Positions 44,875 to 54,646 are shown, counted from the stretch's first letter. The stretch: 62,208 nucleotides of DNA from an uncultured Oxalobacteraceae bacterium (GCA_946480015.1 CAMLIL010000023.1:1-62208); one strand, 5' to 3'. Notes: generated by a model from the letters alone, not told the origin. Numbers and translations: made by a program.

Positions 44875-45268
44875 CAGTATCTCCTATGTTTTTATGTGCG
44901 GTCCGGCGTTCGGCGCGTTAGCCCTTATTCCAGGGGACTCCCAAACCGGGACTGCGCCTGTATCCGCCGCGTGAGCGGAAAACGTGACCGATTGATGGAT
45001 TTATACATGATATGCAGTTGCAATTACACAACGATGGCAAATTTTTATTGCAAGCACGGGGCGGATGGCGGGCCGCCGATTTCACGCATCGGCAGCCAAA
45101 ACTCTAAAAATTACGCGAAATGTCGGTCAACAGACCGCAAACGAGCCCGCTGTGGACCTTGGCGAGATGCCGAAACTGGTTGAGCTGTCGAACAAAAAAA
45201 CAACAAGTGGTCAGGCCACATTCTCCGGCAGCTCTCGGGCCTGGCCCATCTGGTCAGTCCAGATGAGT
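44875..45268. other. 394-bp intergenic region upstream of the TonB receptor
   Basis: No coding frame with a credible start is seen. The only recognisable elements are the operator pair at 45207-45262. The part nearer the receptor (44990-45060) is AT-rich on the minus strand and may hold its promoter, but I cannot define -35/-10 boxes with good spacing. Confidence 0.6.
45207..45262. promoter_or_regulatory. GntR operator pair A
   Basis: GTGGTCAGGCCAC at 45207-45219 and CTGGTCAGTCCAG at 45250-45262 (the latter extends to a longer palindrome ATCTGG...CCAGAT). Both match the TGGTCnGnCCA pattern found at 47956, 47975, 54685 and 54707. Centre-to-centre distance is 43 bp. Confidence 0.7.
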
Positions 45269-46486
45269 TCACTGGGTGGCGGAAATGCTGACGCGCACCG
45301 GGGAGTTGGCCCGCCGTGCGGCGGCTGCCACATAGTCTTGCCATTGTTCCCGGGTACGGATCTCGCCCGCCCGCGTCCAGGCCGCGCCAACGAGATAGCG
45401 CAGCGGTTTGCCGGACGTTACGGTGGCCAGGGCAAGCTCGTTCAAGCCATCCTCGGCGAAACCGCGCGCGCCCGGCACCACCACAGCCGTGCCAAAGGCG
45501 CCGTTGTTGGCTTGCTCGATCCATTGCATCAGCGTGCCATCGTCCTGGCGTGCGGTCAGGCTGATCTTGGGCGACTGGCCCTTGTCGGCCGGCGTCTTGT
45601 TCAAGCCCACCGCCACGGTGAGCTCGCTCGGCCCGCTGAAGCGGAAAGTGCTCTCGATCTGGTCCAGGTAATGGCCTGCGTCGACGGTAAAGCGCTTGAC
45701 TTCCGATACCTGGGTGCCGCCGGCATCCCAGCTGTCATAGCTGAGTTCGAATACCGCACGCACCGGCCCGTTGGCCAGCACTTTCCACGACTTGTAATTG
45801 ACGCCGGTAAACAGCGTCTTGCCGTCCCAGACGCCGGTGCCGCCGCAACCGCGCGACTTGCCGACGTTGTACATGTCCATGCCTTCGCCTTCGTCATGGT
45901 GGTAATGGTCGTGGCCCTTGTTGTACCAGCGGTCGACGATCGGGTAGGCAACCCGCTTGAACCAGATATCCAGGCCACTGGTGACCAGCACTTCCTTGCC
46001 GCTGCCCGGCTCGGCCGGTGCGGCCAGAGCGGGGCCGTAGGTGCGGTGCCCGATCTTGTCGTTTTCCCAGGCGAAGTCGTCCAGCCGCTCGGGCACGTAG
46101 CGCGCGAACGCGCGGGTGGGAAACACCGGCGCCACCGCCTCGATCTTTTCGATCGTGAAGCTGGCGCTGTGCTCGCCAGCCTTGAAGTCGTGCTGGAACA
46201 TCAGCTCGCCGTAGGCCACGCCCGCGCCCTGCGGATCCTTGGCCAGCGGCGCCACATTGCTCACCTGATGCGCCAGCACCCGGCCGGAAGCATCCTTGAC
46301 GGCGATATGCTGGATCTGCGCACCCGGCAGCACGCGGTTGACCTCGGCCCAGGGCAGGGTGATCGTTTCGGACGGACGCGCAATGTCGAGATCATTGCTG
46401 ACCATGACCCTGGCGCGTTCGGCCGCCTGGGCCAGCGGCAAGGTCAAGGCGAGCAGGACGGCGGCGCAAAGCGGCTGATGGCGCAT
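45269..46486 (-). CDS. DUF4861 family exported protein
   Basis: 405 residues with signal peptide (LCAAVLLALTLPLAQAA) and AGGAG before the ATG. The body matches DUF4861: VMVSNDLDIARPSETI at the start, the signature region YNKGHDHYHHDEGEGMDMYN with clustered His and Asp that could bind metal, then KSRGCGGTGVWDGK. This family is repeatedly found in pectin-utilisation loci; its biochemical activity is not certain to me. It lies 38 bp behind the GH105 gene in the same direction and is probably its operon partner. Confidence 0.85.
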   Translation of the reverse strand: MRHQPLCAAVLLALTLPLAQAAERARVMVSNDLDIARPSETITLPWAEVNRVLPGAQIQHIAVKDASGRVLAHQVSNVAPLAKDPQGAGVAYGELMFQHDFKAGEHSASFTIEKIEAVAPVFPTRAFARYVPERLDDFAWENDKIGHRTYGPALAAPAEPGSGKEVLVTSGLDIWFKRVAYPIVDRWYNKGHDHYHHDEGEGMDMYNVGKSRGCGGTGVWDGKTLFTGVNYKSWKVLANGPVRAVFELSYDSWDAGGTQVSEVKRFTVDAGHYLDQIESTFRFSGPSELTVAVGLNKTPADKGQSPKISLTARQDDGTLMQWIEQANNGAFGTAVVVPGARGFAEDGLNELALATVTSGKPLRYLVGAAWTRAGEIRTREQWQDYVAAAARRANSPVRVSISATQ

Positions 46487-46524
46487 GGGGTAACTCCTTC
46501 GTCAGGCAGGGCTTCAGTTCGTCA

Positions 46525-47940
46525 TCAAGGATTGGCGCCGTGTTCGCGGTAATCGGTCTTGGCGCCATCCTTCGGCATGTAGTGGTAGGTGCGCACCTTG
46601 TACTGCACCTCCAGCGCCGGATTGTTGAGCAGCTTGATCATCTCGGCGCCGGCCAGCAGGGTCGGGCCGTAACCGTGCATCGCGTCCACGCTGGTCGGCC
46701 GGTTGTAGTAGTACACCTGGTCGCTGGCAAGCGTGGTGCCCACGCAAGTGCCTTCCACCTGGCCCTTGGCATTGATCCGGCTCGACAAGCCCGCCCAGCC
46801 GGCCTGCGCCACGGAACCGTAGGTGGTCGGGCTGATCCAGCCCTGGTTGATGGCGTGCGCGATCGCGTACACGTACATGGCCGAGGCCGAGGTTTCCAGA
46901 TACGAATCATGGCGGTCGATCATCTGGTGCCACAAGCCGCTACCCGATTGCTGCTCGGCCACGCCGCGCAAGGTCAGGCGCAATTGCGCCAGCACCTTTG
47001 GATAGCCGGGGTGGTTCTTCGGCAGCACGTCCAGCAGATCGGACATGGCCAACACAGCCCAGCCGTTGGCGCGCGCCCAGTAAAACCGCGGCGCGTCCGG
47101 CTGGTTGGCATGCCAGCCGTGGGTGTACAGATTGAGCGCCGGGTTGAACAGATAGGCCGACATGCGCAGCACGTTGTTGACCGCGTCGTCGAAATAAGCC
47201 GCGTCCCCCGTCAAATGGCCGGTTTCGGCCAGCGCCGGGATGCCCATATACATATCGTCCGCCCACAGCGACACGGCTTGCGGACGTTTGCGCGCCAGGG
47301 TGCCGTCCTTCAGGCGGAACTGCTGCCTGGACACCCAGGTGCTGCAGGTCTTGATCATGCCGCTCATGTCCGGCCCCAGCCTGGCGAAGCGCGCGCGGAT
47401 CAGGGCCGCGCACATCGAGCCGCTATCGTCCAGCGAGCGCGGATCGAGAAAGCGCGCGAAGGAATTCTCGCGTTCCAGGTGGAACCGGTCTTCCTGCGCA
47501 CGGAAATACGGCTGCACCTCTTTCAGGAAATTAAAGTGGCGCTCGGTGGTTTTGCCGAAACTGGCGTCGCCGGTGGCCTGGCGTGCGCTCATCAGACCCG
47601 CGTGCACGACGCCCATTTCGTAAATCAGCAACAGCTGCTCGTTGCCGGGACCGTCGAACACGGCGCTGGCCACCGGCTTGCTCAAGTCGGTGACCGGTTG
47701 GCGGGTCTTCTTGTCGACTATGCGCGTCGGCGTGATGGTGTCGATATAGTTCTGGATGCGGTGCAGCTGTTCGGTAATTTCAGCCACGACCGGTTTCTTG
47801 TACGGCACCGGATAGCTGCCTTCGCCGGGATCGTTCAGATTCTTGTTGTCCGGGTTGCGGAACGGGCCTTCCGCTTGCGCGGGCGAGGCCAGCATCGCGG
47901 CGGCTGCAAGCGCTGCAAACAGTTTCAAGCTTGTCTTCAC
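46525..47940 (-). CDS. GH105/GH88-family unsaturated rhamnogalacturonyl hydrolase
   Basis: 471 residues. GTG start at 47940, supported by AGGAGG six bases upstream. Signal peptide KLFAALAAAAMLASPAQA. The (alpha/alpha)6-barrel motifs of Glyco_hydro_88 are visible: SLDDSGSM, SLWADDMYMGIPAL (catalytic Asp region) and FYWARANGWAVLAM, then GLWHQMIDRHDSYLETSASA. The enzyme releases the unsaturated galacturonyl residue left by pectin or rhamnogalacturonan lyases. Being exported, it acts in the periplasm. Its promoter overlaps operator pair B. Confidence 0.92.
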   Translation of the reverse strand: MKTSLKLFAALAAAAMLASPAQAEGPFRNPDNKNLNDPGEGSYPVPYKKPVVAEITEQLHRIQNYIDTITPTRIVDKKTRQPVTDLSKPVASAVFDGPGNEQLLLIYEMGVVHAGLMSARQATGDASFGKTTERHFNFLKEVQPYFRAQEDRFHLERENSFARFLDPRSLDDSGSMCAALIRARFARLGPDMSGMIKTCSTWVSRQQFRLKDGTLARKRPQAVSLWADDMYMGIPALAETGHLTGDAAYFDDAVNNVLRMSAYLFNPALNLYTHGWHANQPDAPRFYWARANGWAVLAMSDLLDVLPKNHPGYPKVLAQLRLTLRGVAEQQSGSGLWHQMIDRHDSYLETSASAMYVYAIAHAINQGWISPTTYGSVAQAGWAGLSSRINAKGQVEGTCVGTTLASDQVYYYNRPTSVDAMHGYGPTLLAGAEMIKLLNNPALEVQYKVRTYHYMPKDGAKTDYREHGANP

Positions 47941-47954
47941 GAATCCTCCTGTTT

Positions 47955-47994
47955 TTGGTCAGGCCATTGTAAAGTGGTCCGGCCAAATTGGCAA
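47955..47994 (-). promoter_or_regulatory. GH105 promoter with GntR operator pair B
   Basis: On the minus strand a -35 TTGCCA (47994-47989), 17-bp spacer and -10 TACAAT (47971-47966) are present. Operator TGGTCCGGCCA (47975-47985) lies entirely in the spacer, and TGGTCAGGCCA (47956-47966) lies at the transcription start. Both positions would block RNA polymerase, so repression is the expected mode. Confidence 0.8.
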
Positions 47995-48009
47995 TGCGGA
48001 CTAACCGCT

Positions 48010-48038
48010 TTGCCGGGTTCCATGGCATACTTTACAAC
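48010..48038 (+). promoter_or_regulatory. Promoter of the esterase-GH43 gene
   Basis: TTGCCG (48010-48015), 17 bp, TACAAC (48033-48038). Transcription would start near 48046, giving a short leader to the ATG at 48063. Operator pair B lies 25-55 bp upstream of the -35. Confidence 0.5.
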
Positions 48039-48062
48039 TTATTCAACCGCCCGATGTCCATC

Positions 48063-50564
48063 ATGAAACTGTCCCGTTTTGCGCTCGCCATGCTGCTCGC
48101 CCTCCCCGCGCTGGCCGGTGCCGCCAGCCAGGCACTGTACAACGCCGAGACGGCGCACGCCAAGCTGGCCGGCAAGTATCCCTTCATCCAGATCGCCAGC
48201 GCCGCCGTGCCGGCCCAGGTGCGGGTGGTGCGCAGGCTGACCTACGTGCAGCGTGGCAAATACGCACTGCAGCTCGATCTTTACCTGCCCGCCGCCGGCG
48301 CTGCGCCCGCGCCGGCCGTGGTGCTGGTGCACGGTGGCGGCTGGGGCAGCGGCAGCCGCGACAATCTGGCGCCCATGGCCATCCGCCTGGCCGAGCGCGG
48401 CTACGCGGCCGCCACCGTCAGCTACCGCCTGTCCGGCCAGGCGCGCTACCCGGCGGCGGTGCACGACGTCAAGGCGGCGGTGCGCTGGGTACGCAGCCAG
48501 GCGGGCCGCTACGGCATCGACGCGGCCCACATCGCCGTGGCCGGCGCCTCGGCGGGCGGACAGATCGCCAGCCTGACCGGCGTGACCAATGGTCTCAAGA
48601 AATTCGATCCCCAGGGCGGCGCCTCCAGCGCCGTGCAAGCCATCATCAATATCGACGGCCTGTCCGATTTCACCTCGGCCGAGGCGCGCCGCCACGAGGA
48701 CGACCCGGCCAGGCAGCCCAGTGCCGCCGGCGCCTGGTTCGGCGGCCCCTATGCCGAAAAATCCGCCCTGTGGCGCGAAGCCTCGCCGATCAATTACGCC
48801 AGCAAGGCCACGCCGCCCATCCTGTTCATCGGCAGCGGCCAGGAACGCTTCGCCGTGGGCCGCGAGGAAATGATCGCCAAGCTCACGCCGCTGGGCGTCG
48901 GCACCCGCGTATTCATGCTGCCCGACACCCCGCATTCCTTCTGGCTGTTCGATCCCTGGCTCGCGCCCACCGTCGGCGCCATGGCCGACTTCCTCGACGA
49001 GCGCTTTGCGCGCACGCGCCAGCCCTGGGTCGCCGACCTCGGCAACGGCAGCTACCAGAACCCCGTGCTGCACGCGGACTACTCCGATCCCGACGCCATC
49101 CGGGTCGGCGAAGAGTTCTACATGACCTCGTCCAGCTTCGCCAACGCCCCCGGCCTGCCGCTGCTGGAATCGTCCGATCTGGTCAACTGGTCGCTGGTCG
49201 GGCATGCGCTGCCACAACTGGTGCCCGCCGAGGCCTTCGCCGCGCCGCAGCCGGGCAAGGGCGTCTGGGCGCCCTGCCTGCGCTATCACGACGGCAAGTT
49301 CTGGATTTTCTATCCCGACCCCGACTTCGGCGTCTACGTCATCACCGCCGAGCGCTTCGCCGGTCCCTGGACCGCGCCGCATCTGCTGCTGCCCGGCAAA
49401 GGCATCATCGACCCGACCCCGCTGTGGGACGACGATGGCAAAGCGTATCTGCTGCACGCCTGGGCCAGGAGCCGTGCCGGCATCGGCAATATGCTGACCC
49501 TGCGCCAGATGGCGCCGGACGGCCGCAGCCTGTTGGATGGCACCGGCAAGGTCGTCATCGACGGCAACAAGCTGCCCGGCTACACCACGCTGGAAGGACC
49601 AAAGTTCTACAAGGCCAACGGCTACTATTATGTGTTCGCACCGGCGGGCGGGGTGGAGCAGGGATGGCAATCCGTGTTCCGCTCGCGCAGCATCGACGGC
49701 CCCTACGAAGACCGCATCGTGATGGACAAGGGCAACTCGCCCATCAACGGCCCGCACCAGGGCGCCTGGGTCGATGCCGCCGACGGCAGCAACTGGTTCC
49801 TGCACTTCCAGGACAAGCGCGCCTACGGCCGCGTGGCCCATTTGCAACCGATGAGCTGGAAGGATGGCTGGCCGCTGATCGGCGCCGATCTGGCCGGCAA
49901 AGGCAAGGGTGAACCGGTGCTTACCCATGTCAAGCCGGCCGGGCGCGACAGCGGTATCCGCGTGCCGCCGACCAGCGACGAATTCGGCGCCGCCAGCCTG
50001 GGCCTGCAATGGCAATGGAATGCCAACTGGAAAGCCGACTGGATGTCCCTCGATGCCCGCCCCGGCCAGTTACGCCTGTACACCCAGCCTGAGCTCGACA
50101 ACCTGCGCAAGCTGCCCTCCGTGCTCACCCAAAAGCCGCCGGCGCCCACTTTCACGGTCGATACCAAACTGGAACTGGCGGGCAGCACCGGCGACCGCGC
50201 CGGACTGGTGCTGCTGGGGATGAACTACGCCTGGCTGGGCCTGCAAAAGGGCGCCACCTCGACCGAGCTGGTGCTGGCCACCTGCGAATCGGCCAAGCCT
50301 TCCACCCAGGACTGCGTGGAGCGCAAGGAAACCTTGGCGGTGCTCGGCCCGCAGCCGGTCTACCTGCGCATGCGGATGGGCGAGGGCTGCATCGCCCGGT
50401 TCGCCTACAGTCTGGACAACAAGACCTTCAAGCCGGCCGGCAAGCCCTACACGGCCGTGATGGGCCGCTGGGTGGGGGCCCAGCTCGGCCTGTTCGCCGC
50501 AGGCAAACCGGGTGACGCGAAGCAATCGTTTGCCGACATCGACTATTTCCGCGTCACGCCCTGA
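48063..50564 (+). CDS. Fusion of alpha/beta-hydrolase esterase and GH43 glycosidase
   Basis: 833 residues; signal peptide MKLSRFALAMLLALPALAGA. Residues about 60-315 are an alpha/beta hydrolase of the BD-FAE type: oxyanion loop VHGGGWGSGSRD, nucleophile AGASAGGQ (Ser about 163), His in PDTPHSFWLF; the acid is not obvious (GSGQERF). Residues about 325-830 are a GH43 five-bladed propeller plus C-terminal beta-sandwich: NPVLHADYSDPDAI (base Asp), IIDPTPLWDDDGKAY, TTLEGPKFYKANGYYY (acid Glu). The protein would deacylate and trim arabinose, galactose or xylose side chains of pectin. The ATG at 48054 is an alternative. It converges with the next gene at a 3-bp gap. Confidence 0.92.
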   Translation: MKLSRFALAMLLALPALAGAASQALYNAETAHAKLAGKYPFIQIASAAVPAQVRVVRRLTYVQRGKYALQLDLYLPAAGAAPAPAVVLVHGGGWGSGSRDNLAPMAIRLAERGYAAATVSYRLSGQARYPAAVHDVKAAVRWVRSQAGRYGIDAAHIAVAGASAGGQIASLTGVTNGLKKFDPQGGASSAVQAIINIDGLSDFTSAEARRHEDDPARQPSAAGAWFGGPYAEKSALWREASPINYASKATPPILFIGSGQERFAVGREEMIAKLTPLGVGTRVFMLPDTPHSFWLFDPWLAPTVGAMADFLDERFARTRQPWVADLGNGSYQNPVLHADYSDPDAIRVGEEFYMTSSSFANAPGLPLLESSDLVNWSLVGHALPQLVPAEAFAAPQPGKGVWAPCLRYHDGKFWIFYPDPDFGVYVITAERFAGPWTAPHLLLPGKGIIDPTPLWDDDGKAYLLHAWARSRAGIGNMLTLRQMAPDGRSLLDGTGKVVIDGNKLPGYTTLEGPKFYKANGYYYVFAPAGGVEQGWQSVFRSRSIDGPYEDRIVMDKGNSPINGPHQGAWVDAADGSNWFLHFQDKRAYGRVAHLQPMSWKDGWPLIGADLAGKGKGEPVLTHVKPAGRDSGIRVPPTSDEFGAASLGLQWQWNANWKADWMSLDARPGQLRLYTQPELDNLRKLPSVLTQKPPAPTFTVDTKLELAGSTGDRAGLVLLGMNYAWLGLQKGATSTELVLATCESAKPSTQDCVERKETLAVLGPQPVYLRMRMGEGCIARFAYSLDNKTFKPAGKPYTAVMGRWVGAQLGLFAAGKPGDAKQSFADIDYFRVTP

Positions 50565-50567
50565 GGG

Positions 50568-53500
50568 TCACGGCTGGGGATTCCAGCCGCGCCCGCCATC
50601 GAAAGCGGCAAAGATGGCGGCGCGGCTGCCGAACTGCGCCGCCGCTTCCGCCGCGCTCATCAGGTAGCCATTGCTGCGTGCCGACAGGTCCAGCGCCTTG
50701 CCGGACAAATCGCGCGTGCCATATTCGCGCCAACCGCGCGTGGCCGTGCCGATCGATGGATTCTGGGCAGGCTCGCGGTTGACGCCCTTGCCGGCCCAGC
50801 CGACCGCCGCCACATGCACATCCATCGCGCACTCGATGAAACTGACGTTGTCCCAGGTGGTCGCGGTGCCCGGGCTGCGCGCCAGGTAGGTGGTGCCGGG
50901 CGGAACATCGTTGCCGCCCGGGCCAACGCCATGGGTCAATCTGCTGCGCAAGAACACGAAGCCCTTGTCGTCCGGATTGACCGTGCGCGCCTGCACCACG
51001 TAGCCGCCGCTGGCCCGATTGGCGCTGTCGCCCAGCGAACGCAGCTCGCTGTTTTCGAACAAGGCCACCCGGTTCGCGCCCCACACGTAGTCCACATTGC
51101 CGGCGATCAGGGTGTTGTAGAACCACGCATACCCCTTCACCTGGATCGTGTCCTGCTCGCTGAAGAAGCTGGCGTTTTTCGCAAGCAGGCGGCCGGCTTC
51201 CTCATTGAAATGCAGGGTTTCCGCCTGGCCGGACTGGGCCGCTGAACGCAGGGTCGTATTGCGCAAGGTCAGGGTGTCCAGGGTGAGCAGGTCGGCCGCT
51301 TCGATCAGCAGCAGCGCGCGCCCGCCATTGGTTCCCGGCGCACCGGCCGGCTGGCCGGCGCCCGAGCCCGGATTGAGCGAGTCATTGTTGGTCGCATGAA
51401 TGACCACGCCATCGCGGCTTTCGCCCCGTATCGTCAGCTGGTCCTTGCCGCGGACATACAGCAACTCCTGATAATCGCCATTTTTCACCTTGATGGTCAC
51501 CGGCGCCGCCTTGGCGCTGAAGGCCATTGCGTGATTGAGCGCGCCTTGCACAGTGCGGAAATCGGCCGGGCCGTCGTCGTCCACCGTCAGCGTGGCGGCC
51601 GCGCGCAACGCCGGGCCGGTGCGGAACCGCCAGCGCGAGGCTGTACCGATGCCCTCAAACGGCTTGCCGCCGAAGATGCCCTCGATCGTGCCTTTGCCGA
51701 CCTCGACCACATACCCGGTATCGGCGGCCAGGCGCGCCGTGTGCGGCTTGACCATCACCTTGTTGCCCTGTACCCAGATCGGCTGATAGCGCACGGCGCG
51801 CCGGATCTCCTGCCCGGCGTAACCGAGCACGTCATTGTCCTCGCCGACCGGCAGCGTATCGATCAGCGCGCGATCGCGCGCCCGGTAGATGCGCACCGAG
51901 CCGGACTTGCCCAGCACCGGTGGCTGGTCGAAGGCAATGCTCAGCAAGGTGTCGCTCGGCACTTTGTTCGCAAGCGGCAAAGGCTGCACAGCATTGTTCA
52001 AGGCGACCGGCGTGGCAGGCGCCACGAACGGCGCCGCAACCTGCAGCGCCACCAGCGCTTCGACCGCGGCATCGCTGGCGCTGGCGCTGGTCAGCGTCAC
52101 GCTAGCGTTGCCGGGCGCTTTCGGCGTGACCACCAGCGCGCCATCCTTGACCGCCACCGTGGCCACCGCCGGGTCGCTGGACACGGCGGTAAACGCAAAC
52201 GGCTTGCCGTCGCCCAGCCAGGCGCTGACCGGCACCGTCAGCGGCCCGTCGCCGGCCTGGGCGCTGATGCTGTTGCCCGCCAGCGCAAGCGCCAGCCGCG
52301 CCGGCTTGAGCGCGGCATCTCCGGTACGCAGCATGGCCACGGCCGAATGCTCGTCGCTGCGGTACACGCCGGCCCGTCCAGCCTGCGCAAAGGCCTTGTC
52401 GGCGGCGAAGGTGACGCGCTCGCCGTTCAGGTACACCACCATGTCCGGGCCGCTCAGCTCATAGCGCAGCGTGTGCCAGCGCCCGGTTACCGGCAGATTG
52501 CGCGACACCTGCTTGAGGCGCGTGAGCACGCCGTTCTGCATCCTGACAATCTCGACCCTGACCTTGCCCTTGCCGCCAGCGACGTCCAGCCCTGCGCCGT
52601 ACCAGTTCTGTTCATCCACATAGCGCGCCAGCAGATAGGCCTGGCCGGCCTGCGGCTGCACCTGAAAACGCCCCTCGACGTAATAATCGGGGGTGCCGGG
52701 GGCGGCGACCACGCTGATCGAACTGCTGCTCAGCTTACCGGCGCCGGCGCGCGCCAGCACATCGGCTTTGACCGCCGCGGCCGGCAGGGCCGTGTAGGCA
52801 TACGGCACGCTCCAGCCCACCTCGGGCGAGAACGGACAGGCGCCCAGCGCCGCGCCGTTGAGCAGCGAACCACTGTCGGTGAAGCGCCCGGCCGGCGAGC
52901 TCGACGCCGGGGTGCGCACCACATCGGCGCATTGCGTCGCCCCGGCGATCTCGAAGGCGTTGTTGTGCGAAATAATCTTCGCATCCTTGCCCACGCCGAT
53001 GCTGTACGCGTGCGCGTACACCTTGCGCTTGCGCTCGCCGACGTAGTAATTGTTGTACACATGAACGCGGCCGAAACGCACCCGCGGCGCCCGCTCGTGC
53101 ACATGCTCGAACAGATTGTGCGCCAGCGTCACCCGCAAATGCCCCTCGTCGCCGGTCTGGCCGTCGCCTGAACCGATCAGGGAAGTTTTCTCGTGCTCGG
53201 CGAAATGGTTGTACGACACGGTAATGAAATCGGCGCCCTTGGTAATGTCCAGCGCGCCATCGTGGCATTGCTTGAGCATGCCGTTTTCCACGGCCGCTTT
53301 GTCGTCGGTATCGGGCGCATCGGTAAAACTGTTGTGATCGATCCAGACGTGCTCGGATGCGGTCACCGTGATGCCGTCGAACAGCGAATTCCAGTTGCCC
53401 CTGGACCCATCGTGCGGGTCCCACACTGGCCCCACGTCGCAAGGATTACGGATCTTCAGATTGCGGATGATCACCTGCGAGGCCTTGTGCACCAGCAGAC

Positions 53501-53861
53501 TGGCGTGGATGAAACCGGCGTCCGGCGTGCTGCCGATCAGCGTGGTGTTGCTGGGCAGCGCCACCGTACCGCGTTCGGCCTGGTCACGCGTACTGGCGAA
53601 CGGCCGTCCCTCGCTCATGTCGATGAGGCCGGCGACCTGGATGATCGCCGGCTGCTTGCCGCCGCGTGCAATCGCGGCCATCAGCTCGGCGCGGTTGCGC
53701 ACCGTATAGACGTGCTCGGCAAGCGCCTGGGCGCCGCCGCGCGTGCCGCCGGCCTCGTACGCCCAGCCACCCGCCGGCGCGGCCTCGCGCGCCGGATCGG
53801 CCGACGCGTTCGCGCACAGGGCTGCGGCCAGAGCGAGTGCACACTTTGGCAAATGCATCAT
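50568..53861 (-). CDS. Fusion of PL1 pectate lyase and CE8 pectin methylesterase
   Basis: 1097 residues with signal peptide (CALALAAALCANASA). About 45-370: PL1 parallel beta-helix with VWIDHNSFTDAPD, HERAPRVRFGRVHVYNNYYV (catalytic Arg). About 390-520: LamG-like module (YYVEGRFQVQPQAG, WYGAGLDVAGGKG). About 535-630: Ig-like spacer. About 640-1090: CE8 with FFSEQDTIQVKGYAWFYN and AGNVDYVWGANR (the two catalytic Asp). The enzyme can thus de-esterify and cleave homogalacturonan in one polypeptide. The start overlaps the CE12 stop. The double ATG at 53861/53858 leaves a three-base uncertainty; an ATG at 53876 is less likely. Confidence 0.93.
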   Translation of the reverse strand: MMHLPKCALALAAALCANASADPAREAAPAGGWAYEAGGTRGGAQALAEHVYTVRNRAELMAAIARGGKQPAIIQVAGLIDMSEGRPFASTRDQAERGTVALPSNTTLIGSTPDAGFIHASLLVHKASQVIIRNLKIRNPCDVGPVWDPHDGSRGNWNSLFDGITVTASEHVWIDHNSFTDAPDTDDKAAVENGMLKQCHDGALDITKGADFITVSYNHFAEHEKTSLIGSGDGQTGDEGHLRVTLAHNLFEHVHERAPRVRFGRVHVYNNYYVGERKRKVYAHAYSIGVGKDAKIISHNNAFEIAGATQCADVVRTPASSSPAGRFTDSGSLLNGAALGACPFSPEVGWSVPYAYTALPAAAVKADVLARAGAGKLSSSSISVVAAPGTPDYYVEGRFQVQPQAGQAYLLARYVDEQNWYGAGLDVAGGKGKVRVEIVRMQNGVLTRLKQVSRNLPVTGRWHTLRYELSGPDMVVYLNGERVTFAADKAFAQAGRAGVYRSDEHSAVAMLRTGDAALKPARLALALAGNSISAQAGDGPLTVPVSAWLGDGKPFAFTAVSSDPAVATVAVKDGALVVTPKAPGNASVTLTSASASDAAVEALVALQVAAPFVAPATPVALNNAVQPLPLANKVPSDTLLSIAFDQPPVLGKSGSVRIYRARDRALIDTLPVGEDNDVLGYAGQEIRRAVRYQPIWVQGNKVMVKPHTARLAADTGYVVEVGKGTIEGIFGGKPFEGIGTASRWRFRTGPALRAAATLTVDDDGPADFRTVQGALNHAMAFSAKAAPVTIKVKNGDYQELLYVRGKDQLTIRGESRDGVVIHATNNDSLNPGSGAGQPAGAPGTNGGRALLLIEAADLLTLDTLTLRNTTLRSAAQSGQAETLHFNEEAGRLLAKNASFFSEQDTIQVKGYAWFYNTLIAGNVDYVWGANRVALFENSELRSLGDSANRASGGYVVQARTVNPDDKGFVFLRSRLTHGVGPGGNDVPPGTTYLARSPGTATTWDNVSFIECAMDVHVAAVGWAGKGVNREPAQNPSIGTATRGWREYGTRDLSGKALDLSARSNGYLMSAAEAAAQFGSRAAIFAAFDGGRGWNPQP

Positions 53862-54646
53862 GGCTGGCGCAGCCACTTGCCGATCGATGGAATCAGGCGT
53901 TTGAGCTCGCCCGCCACCATGCCGGAAAACAGTTCAGCGCCCTTCGGTCCCACATGCGTGCGGTCGAACGCACTCTTGGGCGTGCCCTGCGGCTCGGTCG
54001 CGGCCGTTGCGCCCGTCTGCGCAGGCGGCCTGGCCGGCGGCGGTTCCTGGGCCAGGGTGTCGGCTTCTTCGCTGCCCATTTTTTGCACCGCGGCGGCGGA
54101 CAGGCTGTTCAGGTCCAGCAGCGCCACCTTTTGTGCGGTCGCCACGCGCCGGGTAGCGGCAGACCACGGCGCCAGGTCGTCCCGCAGATAGGCGCCGCGG
54201 AAAGTGCGCCGGGTCAGCGGCGTCACCAGCACCGGCACGCCGCCGAGCTCCTTGACTTCGCTGGCGTAGCGCGCCATGTTGGCCGGAAATTGGGTGACCA
54301 GATCGGTCGAGCGGCCCGGCTTGCCCGGCTGGTCGTTGTGACCGAACTGCACCAGCACATAGCTGGCGCTGTAGGCCGCGTTGTCGCGCAGCAGTGCCTG
54401 CACCTCGTCCCAGCGGCCTTCCGCGCGGAAGCTGCCCGAACTGCGGCCGCCGCGCGCCAGATTGATGCACGACACTTCGGGAACGAAGCGCTTGCACAGC
54501 GCATCGCCATAGCCGGACCTGGTCGCCATGGTCGAGTCGCCGACCAGGATCACGCGAATCGGCTTATCGGCGCCCAGGGCCGGGGAGAGCGCGGCGCACG
54601 CCAGCACGGCGCCGCCCAGCAGACGGGAGGAAAAAGGAAGGGACAT
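53858..54646 (-). CDS. CE12 rhamnogalacturonan acetylesterase (SGNH hydrolase)
   Basis: 262 residues. Signal peptide (LLGGAVLACAALSPALGA), block I RVILVGDSTMAT (Ser nucleophile), a Gly/Asn-type oxyanion site in GGRSSGSFR, block III VQFGHNDQPGKPG (Asn), block V FDRTHVGPKGAE (Asp and His). A Pro/Ala/Thr-rich insert lies before block V. It removes acetyl groups from rhamnogalacturonan and thereby exposes it to lyases. Co-transcribed with the PL1-CE8 gene. Its promoter carries operator pair C. Confidence 0.92.
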   Translation of the reverse strand: MSLPFSSRLLGGAVLACAALSPALGADKPIRVILVGDSTMATRSGYGDALCKRFVPEVSCINLARGGRSSGSFRAEGRWDEVQALLRDNAAYSASYVLVQFGHNDQPGKPGRSTDLVTQFPANMARYASEVKELGGVPVLVTPLTRRTFRGAYLRDDLAPWSAATRRVATAQKVALLDLNSLSAAAVQKMGSEEADTLAQEPPPARPPAQTGATAATEPQGTPKSAFDRTHVGPKGAELFSGMVAGELKRLIPSIGKWLRQP

